A program made the position numbers and the translations under genes. From positions 1 to 42,231 of the forward strand of contig JAFUWG010000017.1 of assembly GCA_017483605.1 (NCBI GenBank): a DNA stretch of 42,231 nucleotides. The letters run 5' to 3'. The notes beneath the pieces are model-generated. The model did no database searches. It saw only the letters and a program-made list of their open reading frames with translations, and was not told where the DNA came from. This stretch comes from Bacteroidaceae bacterium (lineage in GTDB: Bacteria; Bacteroidota; Bacteroidia; Bacteroidales; Bacteroidaceae). Below are positions 6,518-15,889 of this stretch, one piece after another. Every line of letters begins with the position of its first letter. Positions within the stretch are counted from its first letter, which is position 1.

Positions 6518-8185
6518 TTAGTTGGAGTGAATGCCTTGGAACAGTTCCTCGTTCTTCAGGGCTTTCAGTCCTTGGGTGTAAATCTCGCTGGAAGTGTTGA
6601 AAATCTCGTGATATTCTGACATGTCCCAGAGGTCGCGTGCCACGAGTGCCTTCAGTTGCAGTTTGAGTAGGGGCAATGTGGCTTGGAATGCAGAATCGGT
6701 GTATTCAATCTTCTCTTCTTTTGCTTTGGCAATGAGGATGTCCATCATGTCCTGTGGCACGGTGAAGTCCTGTTTGAAACGCTCGAAACCGCTACGAATG
6801 TCCTCCACCTTGTAACTCTTGCCACTGAGCCACTTGGCGTGTGCTTTGCGATAGGCATCGATGTCGTACTCTTTGGTCAGGCGTTTGCGGTTCTTCTCAA
6901 TCCACTTGAGGGTGGTGCCAGTGATGCAACTCTTGGCTGCCAGTTCGCGATGCAGATGTGTGTAGGCTGCGGTGTCGAGCGGTACATACACATCGGGCAT
7001 GATGCCACCACCACCATAGACGATACGTCCCCCTCGGGTGGTGTACTTCAGCGAGTCGGGGAAGTGGATGCTGTCGGCACTCATTAGTTCGCCGCTGTTG
7101 AGGCGGTCGAGCATGTCCATGTCATAACTCTTTTTGTCTCCCTTGGTATAGGGCTTTTGGAAGCAACGTCCCACGGGGCTGTAGTAGTGGGCGATGGTAA
7201 GACGGATGAGCGAACCATCTGGCAGGTCAATCGGACGTTGTACTAATCCTTTGGCAAAGGTGCGGCGACCGACGATGATGCCACGGTCGTTGTCTTGAAT
7301 GGCTCCAGAGAGAATTTCGGAGGCGGAGGCGGTGAAACCATCTACCAGGATGACCACCTTGCCGATGTCCATCTTCTCTTCCTTAGCACGGTATTCGTGT
7401 CTGCCCACGGAGCGTCCTTCGGTATAGACAATCATCTCGCCCGTGTTGAGGAAGTGGTTGGAGAGGTCAACAGCGGCTTGCAGATAGCCTCCACCATTGC
7501 CTTGCAGGTCGATGACGAGGTCTTTCATGCCCAAAGCAAAGAGGTAGTCGGTCGCTTTCACAAACTCTTCGTTGGTGGTGGCACCGAACGAACTGATGCG
7601 GATGTAGCCTGTGGTGGAGTCTATCATGTAGTAGGCATCGATGGTGTAAACCGGGATTTTATCTCGGGTGACGGTGAAGGTCTGAATACCTTTGACGCCC
7701 TGACGAATAATGCCTAATTTCACTTTGCTGTCTTTCGGTCCCCTCAGCCGTTTCATCACCTCTTCACGCGACATCTTTACGCCTGCGATGGTGGAATCGT
7801 TGACCGTGACGATTTTATCGCCTGCAATGATGCCCACTTTCTCGGAGGGACCGCCGCTGACGGGCTGGATAACGACCAGCGTGTCTTCGTTGATGTTGAA
7901 TTGTACACCGATGCCCTCGAATGAGCCGTTGAGAGGCTCGTTCAGCGATTGAACGTCCTTGGCAGGGGTGTAGGTAGAGTGGGGGTCAAGTTCTTTCAAC
8001 ATGCCACGGATGGCATCTTCCGTCATCTTCTCAAAGTTTACGGTATCTACATACAATTGACTGATGGCACTTTGGGAGTAGATGAGTTTGCGAATCTGTA
8101 CGTCCAACGGATTGCCTTTTTGTTGTGCCAACACAGACGTGCTCACAACCATCAACGCCAATATGAAAATCGATTTTATCTTCAT
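6518..8185 (-). CDS. S41 family C-terminal processing peptidase
   Basis: 555 residues with a Sec signal peptide ending at 'STSVLA' (1-20), so it is probably periplasmic. A PDZ domain spans about 85-170 ('GIGVQFNINEDTLVVIQPV'). The protease core follows with Ser287 in 'GFTASASEIL' and Lys312 in 'TFAKGLVQRP', the Ser/Lys dyad 25 residues apart as in Ctp/Prc enzymes. 'DLQGNGGGYL' is also typical. The C-terminal 170 residues are helical and charged. The family cleaves periplasmic proteins at their C termini, often envelope or wall-enzyme regulators; the substrate here is unknown. Its ATG overlaps the coaD stop (ATGA), so the two are translationally coupled. Confidence 0.93.
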   Translation of the reverse strand: MKIKSIFILALMVVSTSVLAQQKGNPLDVQIRKLIYSQSAISQLYVDTVNFEKMTEDAIRGMLKELDPHSTYTPAKDVQSLNEPLNGSFEGIGVQFNINEDTLVVIQPVSGGPSEKVGIIAGDKIVTVNDSTIAGVKMSREEVMKRLRGPKDSKVKLGIIRQGVKGIQTFTVTRDKIPVYTIDAYYMIDSTTGYIRISSFGATTNEEFVKATDYLFALGMKDLVIDLQGNGGGYLQAAVDLSNHFLNTGEMIVYTEGRSVGRHEYRAKEEKMDIGKVVILVDGFTASASEILSGAIQDNDRGIIVGRRTFAKGLVQRPIDLPDGSLIRLTIAHYYSPVGRCFQKPYTKGDKKSYDMDMLDRLNSGELMSADSIHFPDSLKYTTRGGRIVYGGGGIMPDVYVPLDTAAYTHLHRELAAKSCITGTTLKWIEKNRKRLTKEYDIDAYRKAHAKWLSGKSYKVEDIRSGFERFKQDFTVPQDMMDILIAKAKEEKIEYTDSAFQATLPLLKLQLKALVARDLWDMSEYHEIFNTSSEIYTQGLKALKNEELFQGIHSN

Positions 8186-8625
8186 GGGAGAAATTCTTTT
8201 ACGTCTTTGTGATAGGAGAGGAGTTCACGCACCACGCTCGAACTGATGCAAGCCAATTGTGGGTCGCACAGGAGCAACACAGTTTCGATGCCTGTCAGGC
8301 GGCGGTTCACTTCTGCCATATCTCGTTCAAATTCAAAATCTTTTACACTTCTTACACTTCGCAGCAGAAAACTTGCTCCTATCTGTTTGGCATAATCAGT
8401 TGTCAGTCCTTCATAGGTCTCGACACGCACCCGGCTGTCGCCTTGATAGACAGCACGAATGGCTTTCTGCCGCTCTTCAGCAGAAAACATGCCCTTCTTC
8501 TCATAGTTGACACCAATGGCAATCACCACTTCGTCAGCCACGCTCGAAAGAGCACGGTTGACAATGTCTTGATGTCCTTTGGTGAAGGGGTCGAAACTCC
8601 CTGCAAATAATGCAATTTTATTCAT
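8182..8625 (-). CDS. coaD: Phosphopantetheine adenylyltransferase
   Basis: 147 residues from '[18 protein letters not shown]'. It joins ATP and 4'-phosphopantetheine to dephospho-CoA, the fourth step of CoA synthesis; cytoplasmic, usually a hexamer. The nucleotidyltransferase TxGH motif is Thr15-Lys-Gly-His18; '[14 protein letters not shown]' and the ISSSxVR variant '[10 protein letters not shown]' near the C terminus are also present. I chose the start at 8625 rather than an upstream in-frame Met because the homologous N terminus begins there and it overlaps the parE stop by 8 bases. It overlaps the S41 gene by 4 bases. Confidence 0.95.
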   Translation of the reverse strand: MNKIALFAGSFDPFTKGHQDIVNRALSSVADEVVIAIGVNYEKKGMFSAEERQKAIRAVYQGDSRVRVETYEGLTTDYAKQIGASFLLRSVRSVKDFEFERDMAEVNRRLTGIETVLLLCDPQLACISSSVVRELLSYHKDVKEFLP

Positions 8626-10585
8626 CTTCTGCCAATTCTGTATCTTCTTCTGGTTTGTCTTCCTCAATCACCAGATTGTTGATGATAAAGTTTTGTCGTT
8701 GCATGGTGTTTTTACCCATGTAATACTCCAGGAGTTCTTTTACTTGGTCTGTCTTGCGGAGGGTGACAGACTCCAAACGGATGTCTGGGCCAATGAAATT
8801 CTTAAACTCATCGGGAGAAATCTCACCTAAACCTTTGAAGCGGGTGATTTCTGGCTCGGGTCCCAACATGTCGATGGCTTTTACACGCTCTTCCTCGCTG
8901 TAGCAATACAGCGTGATGAAGTCGCCCTTGCTGTCGGGGTGCTCTTCCAGATATTTCTCGAGCACGGCTTTCTTGATGCGTTTCTTGCGATTACGGACAC
9001 GGAAAAGCGGGGTCTGCAAGATGTAAACATGCCCTGTCTTAATCAGTTCGGGGAAGAATTGCAGGAAGAAGGTAATCATGAGCAAGCGGATGTGCATTCC
9101 GTCCACATCGGCATCGGTAGCCACAATCACTTTGTTGTACCGCAAGCCGTCGATGCCGTCTTCAATGTTGAGAGCGGCTTGAAGCAGGTTGAACTCTTCG
9201 TTCTCGTACACGACCTTCTTGGTCAAGCCGAAAGAGTTGAGAGGTTTACCACGCAGGGAGAACACTGCTTGGGTCATCACGTCGCGGCTCTTGGTGATAC
9301 TTCCGCTGGCGGAATCGCCCTCTGTGATGAAGATGGAACTTTCTTCTTTGAGTTCGCCCTTCGCATCGTTGAGGTGAATCTTGCAGTCACGCAACTTTCG
9401 GTTGTGCAGGTTGGCTTTCTTGGCACGCTCACGGGCCAATTTGGTCACACCGGCAATCGCCTTTCGGTCACGTTCGTTGTCCTTGATTTTCTCTTCGATA
9501 ATTTCTGCCACATCAAGATTCTTGTGCAGGTAGTTATCGACCTCTGTCTTGATGAAGTCGCCCACAAACTTGTTCACGCTGATGCCGCCATTCGGCTCCA
9601 TGGTGAGCGAACCGAGTTTAATCTTGGTTTGTGACTCGAATTGCGGCTCTTGCACGTTGATGGCAATGGCAGCGATGATGCCCGAACGGATGTCACTATA
9701 CTCGTAGTTCTTTCCGTAGAACTCCTTGATGGTGCGGGCGATGTGCTCTTTGAAAGCACTCTGATGTGTACCTCCCTGGATGGTGTGTTGACCATTCACG
9801 AACGAGTGGTATTCTTCGCCATATTGTTGGTTGGTATGGGTGAAGGCAATCTCGATGTCATCCCCCTTCAGATGGATGATGTCGTAAAGTGGTGTGGTGT
9901 CCATCGTGTCTTTCAGGAGGTCTTTCAGACCATTGCGGCTCACGATGCGGCTGCCGTTATAGTAAATTTCCAGTCCTGTGTTCAGGTAGGTATAGTTGCG
10001 GAGCATATTGCTGACGAACTCATCCTGAAAACGATAGTTGAGGAACAGCGTGTCGTCTGGTTGGAAGTAGATGAAAGTACCGCTTTCCTCTGTGGTGTCT
10101 TCGGTCTTGTCCTCCACCAGTTTGCCTTTCTCGAACACAGCGGAACGCACTTTCCCGTCGCGATAACTTCTGACCTCGAAACGTGTGGAAAGTGCATTGA
10201 CGGCTTTGGTACCTACACCATTCAAACCGATAGACTTCTGGAAGGCTTTGGAGTCATATTTACCACCTGTGTTGAGGATGGAAACAGCCTCTATCATCTT
10301 GCCTTGAGGGATGCCTCGACCATAGTCACGCACGGTGACGGCGAGATTGTCTTTCACCTCCACTTCGATGCGTTTGCCTGCCTGCATCTTGAACTCATCG
10401 ATACTGTTGTCCACAATTTCTTTCAGCAACACATAGATGCCGTCTTCGGCGTGGCTGCCATCGCCCAGACGGCCGATGTACATACCAGGACGCAGACGGA
10501 TGTGCTCAACTCCAGTGAGGGTGATGATGTTAGCGTCGTCGTAGTTGTAGTTGGGGGTATTATTCTTCAGGTTTAGTTCTTCCAT
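8618..10585 (-). CDS. parE: DNA topoisomerase IV subunit B (type IIA topoisomerase ATPase subunit)
   Basis: 655 residues. This subunit supplies ATPase and TOPRIM functions; with ParC, not in this window, it decatenates chromosomes. The GHKL ATPase has '[11 protein letters not shown]' (Asn60) and 'DYGRGIPQG' (Asp87 onward), then '[11 protein letters not shown]'. The TOPRIM part has '[10 protein letters not shown]' and '[12 protein letters not shown]', and the C-terminal part 'RFKGLGEI'. The length is that of a ParE or short GyrB without the long proteobacterial insert; gyrase B cannot be fully excluded. The start is set at 10585 ('MEELNLKNN'), 8 bases after the acetyltransferase stop; an upstream Met would intrude into that gene. 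The acidic tail overlaps the coaD start. Confidence 0.88.
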   Translation of the reverse strand: MEELNLKNNTPNYNYDDANIITLTGVEHIRLRPGMYIGRLGDGSHAEDGIYVLLKEIVDNSIDEFKMQAGKRIEVEVKDNLAVTVRDYGRGIPQGKMIEAVSILNTGGKYDSKAFQKSIGLNGVGTKAVNALSTRFEVRSYRDGKVRSAVFEKGKLVEDKTEDTTEESGTFIYFQPDDTLFLNYRFQDEFVSNMLRNYTYLNTGLEIYYNGSRIVSRNGLKDLLKDTMDTTPLYDIIHLKGDDIEIAFTHTNQQYGEEYHSFVNGQHTIQGGTHQSAFKEHIARTIKEFYGKNYEYSDIRSGIIAAIAINVQEPQFESQTKIKLGSLTMEPNGGISVNKFVGDFIKTEVDNYLHKNLDVAEIIEEKIKDNERDRKAIAGVTKLARERAKKANLHNRKLRDCKIHLNDAKGELKEESSIFITEGDSASGSITKSRDVMTQAVFSLRGKPLNSFGLTKKVVYENEEFNLLQAALNIEDGIDGLRYNKVIVATDADVDGMHIRLLMITFFLQFFPELIKTGHVYILQTPLFRVRNRKKRIKKAVLEKYLEEHPDSKGDFITLYCYSEEERVKAIDMLGPEPEITRFKGLGEISPDEFKNFIGPDIRLESVTLRKTDQVKELLEYYMGKNTMQRQNFIINNLVIEEDKPEEDTELAEDE

Positions 10586-10593
10586 CTTCTTTC

Positions 10594-11727
10594 TTACTTT
10601 ATGGTCTTCTTGTAGCAACGTCTTCTCTTGTGTTGTCTTCTCTCAAAGTAAATCCACTGCTGCTGCACTTTCGAGTTCTCCTCCAGTTCGGGGTTGGTCT
10701 CCACATAGTCATATCCTTCAGAGATGTAGATGGGCAGAAGGTCGTAGAAGAGGATGGCATTGACACCCTTGCTCTGATATTCTGGCAAAACGCCAACTAG
10801 CATGAGGTCGAGTGTCTTGGGTTTCTTGATTTTGAGGGCTTTCAGCAGATGCCACCATCCCAGAGGCGTGAGTTTTCCTTTCGCTTTCTGCAAGGCTCTC
10901 GACAGCGATGGCATGGAGATACCAACTGCCACCAGACGGCCATTTGCTTCTGTGATGAGGCTCACCAGTTTGAGGTCAAGGATGGGGAGATACATCTTCA
11001 CATACTGGTCTATCTGCTTCTGGCTCAGTTCGCTATATCCGAAGAGCGGTTTGAATGCCTCGTTGATGACCGCAAAGATTTCCTGTCCATACTCCTTGGC
11101 GATTTTCTTTGCTGAGGTATATTTTTTGATACGGAGGTCGTATTTCTTCATCACGATTTCGGCAATGCGGCTCAGTCGTTCAGGCATTCCCTCCTTTTTC
11201 GGCACGGTCATGAGCATCTCAATCCAGTCGGCATCTTTTTCAAAGCCCAGTTTTTCGATGTGCTTCTGGTAGTAGGGGTAGTTGTAGATGGTTGCCATCG
11301 TGGAAAGTTCCTCAAAACCTTCAATCAGCATACCTTCCGCATCCATGTCGGTGAAGCCGAGAGGACCCTGTATGGTGTCCATGCCTTTTTCTTTTCCCCA
11401 CTTTTCAACCGCCTCCAGCAGTGCTTGGCTCACTTCTTCGTCGTCGATGAAGTCAATCCATCCGAAACGTACATTTTTCAGATTCCATGTCTTGTTGGCT
11501 TTGTTGTTGATGATGCCTGCTATGCGACCCGCCAACTTTCCGTCTTTGTATGCCAAGAAATAAACAGCCTCGCAAAATTCCATTGCGGCGTTTTTATCAG
11601 AAAAAGTATTGAGCATATCCTCATAGAGGTCAGGGACAGAATAGGGGTTGTCCTTGTATAACTCGTAATTAAAACGGATGAACTGTTTTAGTTCTTTTTG
11701 AGTCTCAACTTTCTTGATTGTCACCAT
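10594..11727 (-). CDS. GNAT-like N-acetyltransferase, substrate unknown
   Basis: 377 residues, soluble. The N-terminal half has '[21 protein letters not shown]' and '[14 protein letters not shown]'; the C-terminal half has '[21 protein letters not shown]', the acetyl-CoA loop of GNAT folds (Q/RxxGxx variant QSKGVN). This pattern fits a conserved uncharacterised Bacteroidetes family annotated as N-acetyltransferase. The acceptor cannot be told. It is the first gene of a six-gene operon leading to parE, coaD, S41 protease, ybeY and argF'. The end is very basic ('[12 protein letters not shown]'). A clear -7 promoter box lies just upstream. Confidence 0.75.
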   Translation of the reverse strand: MVTIKKVETQKELKQFIRFNYELYKDNPYSVPDLYEDMLNTFSDKNAAMEFCEAVYFLAYKDGKLAGRIAGIINNKANKTWNLKNVRFGWIDFIDDEEVSQALLEAVEKWGKEKGMDTIQGPLGFTDMDAEGMLIEGFEELSTMATIYNYPYYQKHIEKLGFEKDADWIEMLMTVPKKEGMPERLSRIAEIVMKKYDLRIKKYTSAKKIAKEYGQEIFAVINEAFKPLFGYSELSQKQIDQYVKMYLPILDLKLVSLITEANGRLVAVGISMPSLSRALQKAKGKLTPLGWWHLLKALKIKKPKTLDLMLVGVLPEYQSKGVNAILFYDLLPIYISEGYDYVETNPELEENSKVQQQWIYFERRQHKRRRCYKKTIK

Positions 11728-11747
11728 GATTTCACACGAATTTTTGG

Positions 11748-11755
11748 CAAAGATA
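11748..11755 (-). promoter_or_regulatory. -7 promoter box TATCTTTG
   Basis: On the minus strand TATCTTTG fits the Bacteroidetes TAnnTTTG consensus exactly, 21 bases before the acetyltransferase ATG. A TTG about 25 bases further upstream could be the -33 element, with slightly long spacing. Confidence 0.7.
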
Positions 11756-11847
11756 CAATTTTTTCTGCTTTTATTTTGTTCAATTACTTTTTATTAACTA
11801 ATTTTACACCCAAATACCGAAAAAACTCTTAAAAAAACTAAAAAGTT

Positions 11848-13056
11848 ATGCGTATTCTTAAATCTCTCGTTGCTATCGCAATGGTTGCATTGTGTAGCAC
11901 GAACGTGATGGCTCAGGAAGAGAGTTGTTGCGGAAGCGGCGTATGTGCCGAGGCTCAAGAACTGGGCTATAAGCCTTATTCTTATGGGTTCGTTCAAGTG
12001 CAGGGTGGTGTTGGTACCACATTTACAGATGTCAGTTGCTGGAAACTGCTTTCTCCAACTGTCAGCATCGCTGCAGGTAAAATGTTCACCCCCATTGTTG
12101 GTGCTCGTCTGCATGTCAACGCATGGGAGTCAAAGGGTGGTTTTGACACAATGGCTCAGTACTATCCTGGCATCACGGCTTACGACCAGGCACAGGGTGC
12201 GTGGGAACTGCTGGGGTCTCCTCTGAAGTACAAATTCAACTACTTCAACACGAACGTTGACCTCATGATTAACGTTCTGAACATCTTCTCAAAGAAAGTG
12301 CATCGCCCATTCGACCTCTACCTCATTGGTGGTGTAGGTTTGAATTACGCTTGGCACAACAATGACTTTGAGAGCATTACTTCTCGCTACAATGTTTCCA
12401 GCGACATTTCTAACGCTTGGGGCAAGAACCAGACTCCACGTCACAACTTGCTCAGCCACAACCTTCGTCTGGGTGTTCTTGCTGACTATAACATCGCCAA
12501 GAACTGGAGCATCGGTGCTGAAATCGATTTCAACTCGCTCGACGACCGTTTCAACAGCAAGTACAAGGATGCTGACGACTGGATGATGACAGGTCAGATT
12601 TCACTCACTTATAAGTTTGGTTTCAAGAAGGTCAGCAAGCCTGCACCTCCAGCACCAGTCATCGAGAAGGCTCCAGAGCCAGAACCTGTGAAGGAAGTGG
12701 CTCCAGCACCTGTGGAGAAGCCAAAGCCAGTTGTGGTTGAGGAACCTATCAAGGAGACGATTTTCTATGCCATCCGCGAGAGTGACGTGGAGACTCAGAG
12801 CATCATTAACCGCGTGGTTGCTTGGTGCAAGAAGTATCCAAACAAGAAGATTACGGTGGACGGTTATGCCGACAAGGGCACAGGTAATCCAAAACTGAAC
12901 GTTGGTTATGCTCAGAAGCGTGCCGAGAAGGTGGCTTCTCTCCTTCAGGAGAAGGGCGTTCCTGCCAGCCAGATGGTTGTGAAGTCATACGGCGACACCG
13001 TTCAGCCATTCCCAGAGAACGACAAGAACCGTTGTGTGATTATCGAGGGTAAGTAA
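11848..13056 (+). CDS. OmpA-family outer membrane beta-barrel protein
   Basis: 402 residues. The signal peptide ends at 'CSTNVMA' (22). A beta-barrel of about 230 residues follows with alternating strands ('YGFVQVQGGVGTTF', 'DLYLIGGVGLNYAW', 'LTYKFGFKKV'). A Pro/Glu/Lys-rich hinge (about 265-305) leads to an OmpA C-terminal peptidoglycan-binding domain with 'ITVDGYADKGTGNPKLNVG' and 'AQKRAEKVASLLQEKGV'. It probably links the outer membrane to peptidoglycan. A Cys-rich patch 'ESCCGSGVC' lies right after the signal cleavage site. It is probably cotranscribed with the FKBP gene 34 bases downstream. No exact TAnnTTTG box is visible in the 120-base upstream gap. Confidence 0.9.
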   Translation: MRILKSLVAIAMVALCSTNVMAQEESCCGSGVCAEAQELGYKPYSYGFVQVQGGVGTTFTDVSCWKLLSPTVSIAAGKMFTPIVGARLHVNAWESKGGFDTMAQYYPGITAYDQAQGAWELLGSPLKYKFNYFNTNVDLMINVLNIFSKKVHRPFDLYLIGGVGLNYAWHNNDFESITSRYNVSSDISNAWGKNQTPRHNLLSHNLRLGVLADYNIAKNWSIGAEIDFNSLDDRFNSKYKDADDWMMTGQISLTYKFGFKKVSKPAPPAPVIEKAPEPEPVKEVAPAPVEKPKPVVVEEPIKETIFYAIRESDVETQSIINRVVAWCKKYPNKKITVDGYADKGTGNPKLNVGYAQKRAEKVASLLQEKGVPASQMVVKSYGDTVQPFPENDKNRCVIIEGK

Positions 13057-13090
13057 TCTTTCTCTTGGCAAAAAAGACGAACAACAAGCA

Positions 13091-13699
13091 ATGGACAAAT
13101 TAAGTTATGCATTAGGTCTGGGCATCGGACAGCAACTCAAGCAGATGGGCTTGAAAGATGCTCTCAAGATAGAGGATTTCGCTGCATCTATCGTTGATGT
13201 GCTGAACGAGAACCCATTGAAAGTGAGCAATCAGGAGGCACAGCAGATTGTCAACACATTCTTCCAGAGGATGGAGGCTGAGCAGAACGCTGCAAAGGCA
13301 GAGGCTGGTAAGGCTGCCAAGGAAGAAGGGGCAAAGTTCTTGGCTGAGAATGCGAAGAAAGAAGGCATCATCGTGACCAAGAGCGGCTTGCAGTATGAGG
13401 TGCTTACTGAGGGCACAGGCAAGAAGCCAAAGGCTACCGACACCGTGCGATGCCACTACGAGGGTCGTCTGCTCGACGGCACCGTGTTCGACAGCAGTTA
13501 CAAGCGTAACGCCCCTGCCGACTTCGGTTTGCAGCAGGTCATCGCAGGTTGGACAGAAGGTGTTCAACTGATGGGCGAGGGAGCCAAATATCGCTTCTAC
13601 ATCCCTTATATGCTGGCATACGGCGAGGGTGGCGCAGGTGCGATGATTCCTCCGTTCGCTACACTGATTTTCGATGTAGAACTCATCAAGGTGCTCTAA
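13091..13699 (+). CDS. FKBP-type peptidyl-prolyl isomerase
   Basis: 202 residues. An N-terminal FKBP_N-type helical dimerisation part (1-90, rich in Ala, Lys and Glu) precedes a C-terminal FKBP catalytic domain with 'VRCHYEGRLLDGTVFDSSYKR', 'QVIAGWTEGVQLM', 'YRFYIPYMLAYGEGG' and 'LIFDVELIKVL'. There is no clear signal peptide ('MDKLSYALGLGIGQQLKQM' is the start of the FKBP_N domain), so it may be cytoplasmic, unlike the other two FKBPs of the window. It would catalyse proline cis-trans isomerisation. It follows the OmpA-like gene and is closed by the hairpin at 13717-13749. Confidence 0.9.
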   Translation: MDKLSYALGLGIGQQLKQMGLKDALKIEDFAASIVDVLNENPLKVSNQEAQQIVNTFFQRMEAEQNAAKAEAGKAAKEEGAKFLAENAKKEGIIVTKSGLQYEVLTEGTGKKPKATDTVRCHYEGRLLDGTVFDSSYKRNAPADFGLQQVIAGWTEGVQLMGEGAKYRFYIPYMLAYGEGGAGAMIPPFATLIFDVELIKVL

Positions 13700-13716
13700 G
13701 CAGATACCCAACAGAA

Positions 13717-13749
13717 AGAGGGGGCAAACCGCCGTGGTTTGCCCCCTCT
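13717..13749. terminator. Bidirectional terminator hairpin
   Basis: AGAGGGGGCAAACC pairs with GGTTTGCCCCCTCT around a 5-base loop, 17 bases after the FKBP stop and 21 before the stop of the converging hydrolase gene. The A- and T-rich flanks suit both strands. Confidence 0.85.
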
Positions 13750-13770
13750 CTTTGTCTTGTGGGTTGGGTT

Positions 13771-15639
13771 TTATCCGTTGTAACTCTGTACTTCCCGCAT
13801 CACTCGCAGGAAGTTGCCGCCCCAGATCATCTGAATCTGCTCTTCCGTGTAGCGTTCACGCAACAGGTGGCGGGTGAAGTTGATGAGTTCGCTGGCGGAG
13901 GCACAACCACGGATGCCGCCATCGCCGTCAAAGTCGGTGCCGATGCCGACGTGCTCGATACCCATGATGTTGACCATGTGGTTGAGGTGTTCGATGGCAT
14001 CCAGAATGGTGGCTTCAGTCACGCCAGTGGTGGGTGAGTCGAACGCTCTGAGCACATTCTGCGGGTTGTAATCGACCGAATCCTTCACCAAGAAGCCGTG
14101 ATAGAGGGTCACTTGAGCCACACCGCCAGCATCGGCGAGGGCACGCATCTGTGCGTCCGTGAGGTTGCGTGGATGGTCGCACAGGGCACGTGCCGATGAG
14201 TGGCTGCACACAATCGGCGTCCGGCTGATTTTCAGGGCGTCGTAGAAACTCTCTTCGCCAGCATGACTGAGGTCAACCATCATGCCCACACGGTTCATTT
14301 CTTGGATGACCTGTTCGCCAAAGGCACTCACGCCGCCATGTTCATGGTGGCTCTTGTTGGCGGAGTCGCAGATGTCGTTGTCGCCGTTGTGGCAGAGGGT
14401 CATGTACACCACGCCACGCTTGCGGAATGCCTCCACGTTTTTGAGGTCTTTGCCGATGGCGTATCCGTTCTCAATGCCCATCATAATAGCCTTTTTCCCC
14501 TCCCGCTTCAGTCGCCAGAGGTCGTCGGGCGTATAGGCAATATCGACGGCTGTGCAGTTCTTCGCCACCATTTCCTCTATCTGTGTGAGAATCTGGTTTG
14601 CCTTTGCCGTCGCATTTTCCAGCGATGCCTCGTCGCGTTCCTGCTGGGGCAGATAAGCCACCATGATGGTGGAGTCGAGGTGTCCTTCCGTCATCTTGTG
14701 CAAATCGACCAGGATTTTCGGGTCACGCGAAGCGAAATTGATGCCCTTCCCGAAGAACATCGGTGTGTCGCAATGGCTGTCGAGGGTCAGGATTTTGTGG
14801 TGCAACGCCTTTGCCTGCTTGAACTCCGCACTCTCTCCGACCAGCCACTGGAAGATGGGCAGCATCTCGTGGTTTCCCCTCAAGATGAATGTCTCAGGAT
14901 GCCACTGCACACCCAGAATGGACTTGAACTCGTTGCTTTCCACCGCTTCAATCACCCCGTCGGGACTCACGGCTGTCACCTTCAGACAAGGGGCTGCCTC
15001 CTTGCAAGCCTGGTGATGGAAGGAGTTGACGGCGAGGGTAGAGGTGTTGCCTTGCTCCTTTTCCTGCGATGCCGCTGCGTCAGAAGGGACTGCGGCAGGG
15101 AAGAGGCGGGCAAGAATGGAACCAGCCGAGAGGGTCACGGTGTGTGATGGATACCGCCTGTCTTCGTCCTGCGAATGCTTGATGCGTGTGCCCTCCCTTT
15201 GGCTGTAAATGTCTTGATAGTTGCTGCCTCCGAGGGCGGCGTTGATGATTTGGATGCCCTTGCAGATGCCCAGCATCGGAAGTTGACGGTCATACGCCAA
15301 GCGTGCCAGCAGCAACTCTTGTTGGTCGCGTTCGGGCGTGATGCCGTGCAGTTCTTTGATAGGCTCCTCGCCCAGCAGCAGCGGATTGATGTCGCCCCCA
15401 CCGCTGAAGATGATGCCGTCCAGCCGGTCGAGCAGTTCGCCCAGCCGGTCGGTCTCGTAGAACGGAGGAATGATGAACGGGATGCCTCCTGCTTTCAGCA
15501 CCGACTGATAATAGCCCTCAGCCAGCGTGCAGGTCTCGTTGGCATAGTTGCCCGTGATGCCAATGACGGGGCGAGCCGCCTTGGTGGGGAAGTGGCTGTT
15601 GATGCCCTCGTATGTCGCTTGCCAGTCAAAACTTTTCAT
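13771..15639 (-). CDS. Fusion of C26 gamma-glutamyl hydrolase-like domain and M19 dipeptidase
   Basis: 622 residues with two complete enzymes. Residues 24-270 are a class I glutamine-amidotransferase-like C26 domain (gamma-glutamyl-GABA hydrolase, PuuD type): 'FSGGGDINP' (78-86), nucleophile Cys126 in 'LGICKGIQ', and His247/Glu249 in 'GVQWHPET'. Residues 283-615 are an M19 renal-type dipeptidase: 'DSHCDTP' (His289, Asp291), bridging Glu390, His459 in 'DLSHAG', His480 in 'CSHSSARAL' and Asp569 in 'IGTDFDGDGG'. All expected metal and catalytic residues are present. No signal peptide is seen, so it is probably cytoplasmic. A likely job is stepwise breakdown of gamma-glutamyl and dipeptide compounds; the substrate is inferred only. 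It converges with the FKBP gene and is separated from the helicase gene by an AT-rich palindrome. Confidence 0.9.
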   Translation of the reverse strand: MKSFDWQATYEGINSHFPTKAARPVIGITGNYANETCTLAEGYYQSVLKAGGIPFIIPPFYETDRLGELLDRLDGIIFSGGGDINPLLLGEEPIKELHGITPERDQQELLLARLAYDRQLPMLGICKGIQIINAALGGSNYQDIYSQREGTRIKHSQDEDRRYPSHTVTLSAGSILARLFPAAVPSDAAASQEKEQGNTSTLAVNSFHHQACKEAAPCLKVTAVSPDGVIEAVESNEFKSILGVQWHPETFILRGNHEMLPIFQWLVGESAEFKQAKALHHKILTLDSHCDTPMFFGKGINFASRDPKILVDLHKMTEGHLDSTIMVAYLPQQERDEASLENATAKANQILTQIEEMVAKNCTAVDIAYTPDDLWRLKREGKKAIMMGIENGYAIGKDLKNVEAFRKRGVVYMTLCHNGDNDICDSANKSHHEHGGVSAFGEQVIQEMNRVGMMVDLSHAGEESFYDALKISRTPIVCSHSSARALCDHPRNLTDAQMRALADAGGVAQVTLYHGFLVKDSVDYNPQNVLRAFDSPTTGVTEATILDAIEHLNHMVNIMGIEHVGIGTDFDGDGGIRGCASASELINFTRHLLRERYTEEQIQMIWGGNFLRVMREVQSYNG

Positions 15640-15711
15640 GGTTGTTGATATTTATAGCGTTCCTGTTTTTGTCTTGTGAGCCTTCTCCAACCCCCTTTTG
15701 CCGCAGACGCT

Positions 15712-15820
15712 CTTAAAACTAAAGTTAGATTTTATAAAATTAAACTTAAATTTTATAAAATTAAACTTAAATTTATATAAATCTAACTTGAATTTTATAA
15801 AATCTAACTTTAGTTTTAAG
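15712..15820. repeat. AT-rich palindrome with internal 21-bp tandem units
   Basis: Perfect 30-base inverted arms lie at 15712-15741 and 15791-15820. Between and across them run about four 21-base units of the type TTAAACTTAAATTTTATAAAA. The flanks (to about 15690 and 15835) also mirror each other loosely ('TTGCCGCA' and 'TTGCGGTAA'). It sits between the deaD-like gene end and the start of the fusion hydrolase, about 70 bases before that start. It may act as a transcription barrier or as a repeat element of the genus. Confidence 0.85.
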
Positions 15821-15840
15821 AACCCTTGCGGTAAGGGTAC

Positions 15841-15879
15841 AAAAATAGCCTGTAAGGAAGGTGGTTGCCATCCCTACAG
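15841..15879 (-). terminator. Terminator of the purL-helicase operon
   Basis: On the minus strand CTGTA (from 15879) pairs with TACAG (to 15850) with further G-C pairs inside, followed by GCTATTTTT. It starts about 10 bases after the helicase stop codon. Confidence 0.65.
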
Positions 15880-15889
15880 ACTATCAGTC

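Noticed and set aside
9641-10576. 311-codon plus-strand open frame
   Set aside because: It is antisense to parE, whose motifs are complete; the composition is that of a shadow frame.
14200-15147. 315-codon plus-strand open frame
   Set aside because: It is antisense to the C26-M19 fusion gene and has a His/Val-rich shadow composition.
15712-15820. Possible CRISPR array
   Set aside because: The 21-base units are contiguous with no unique spacers, and no cas gene is nearby.
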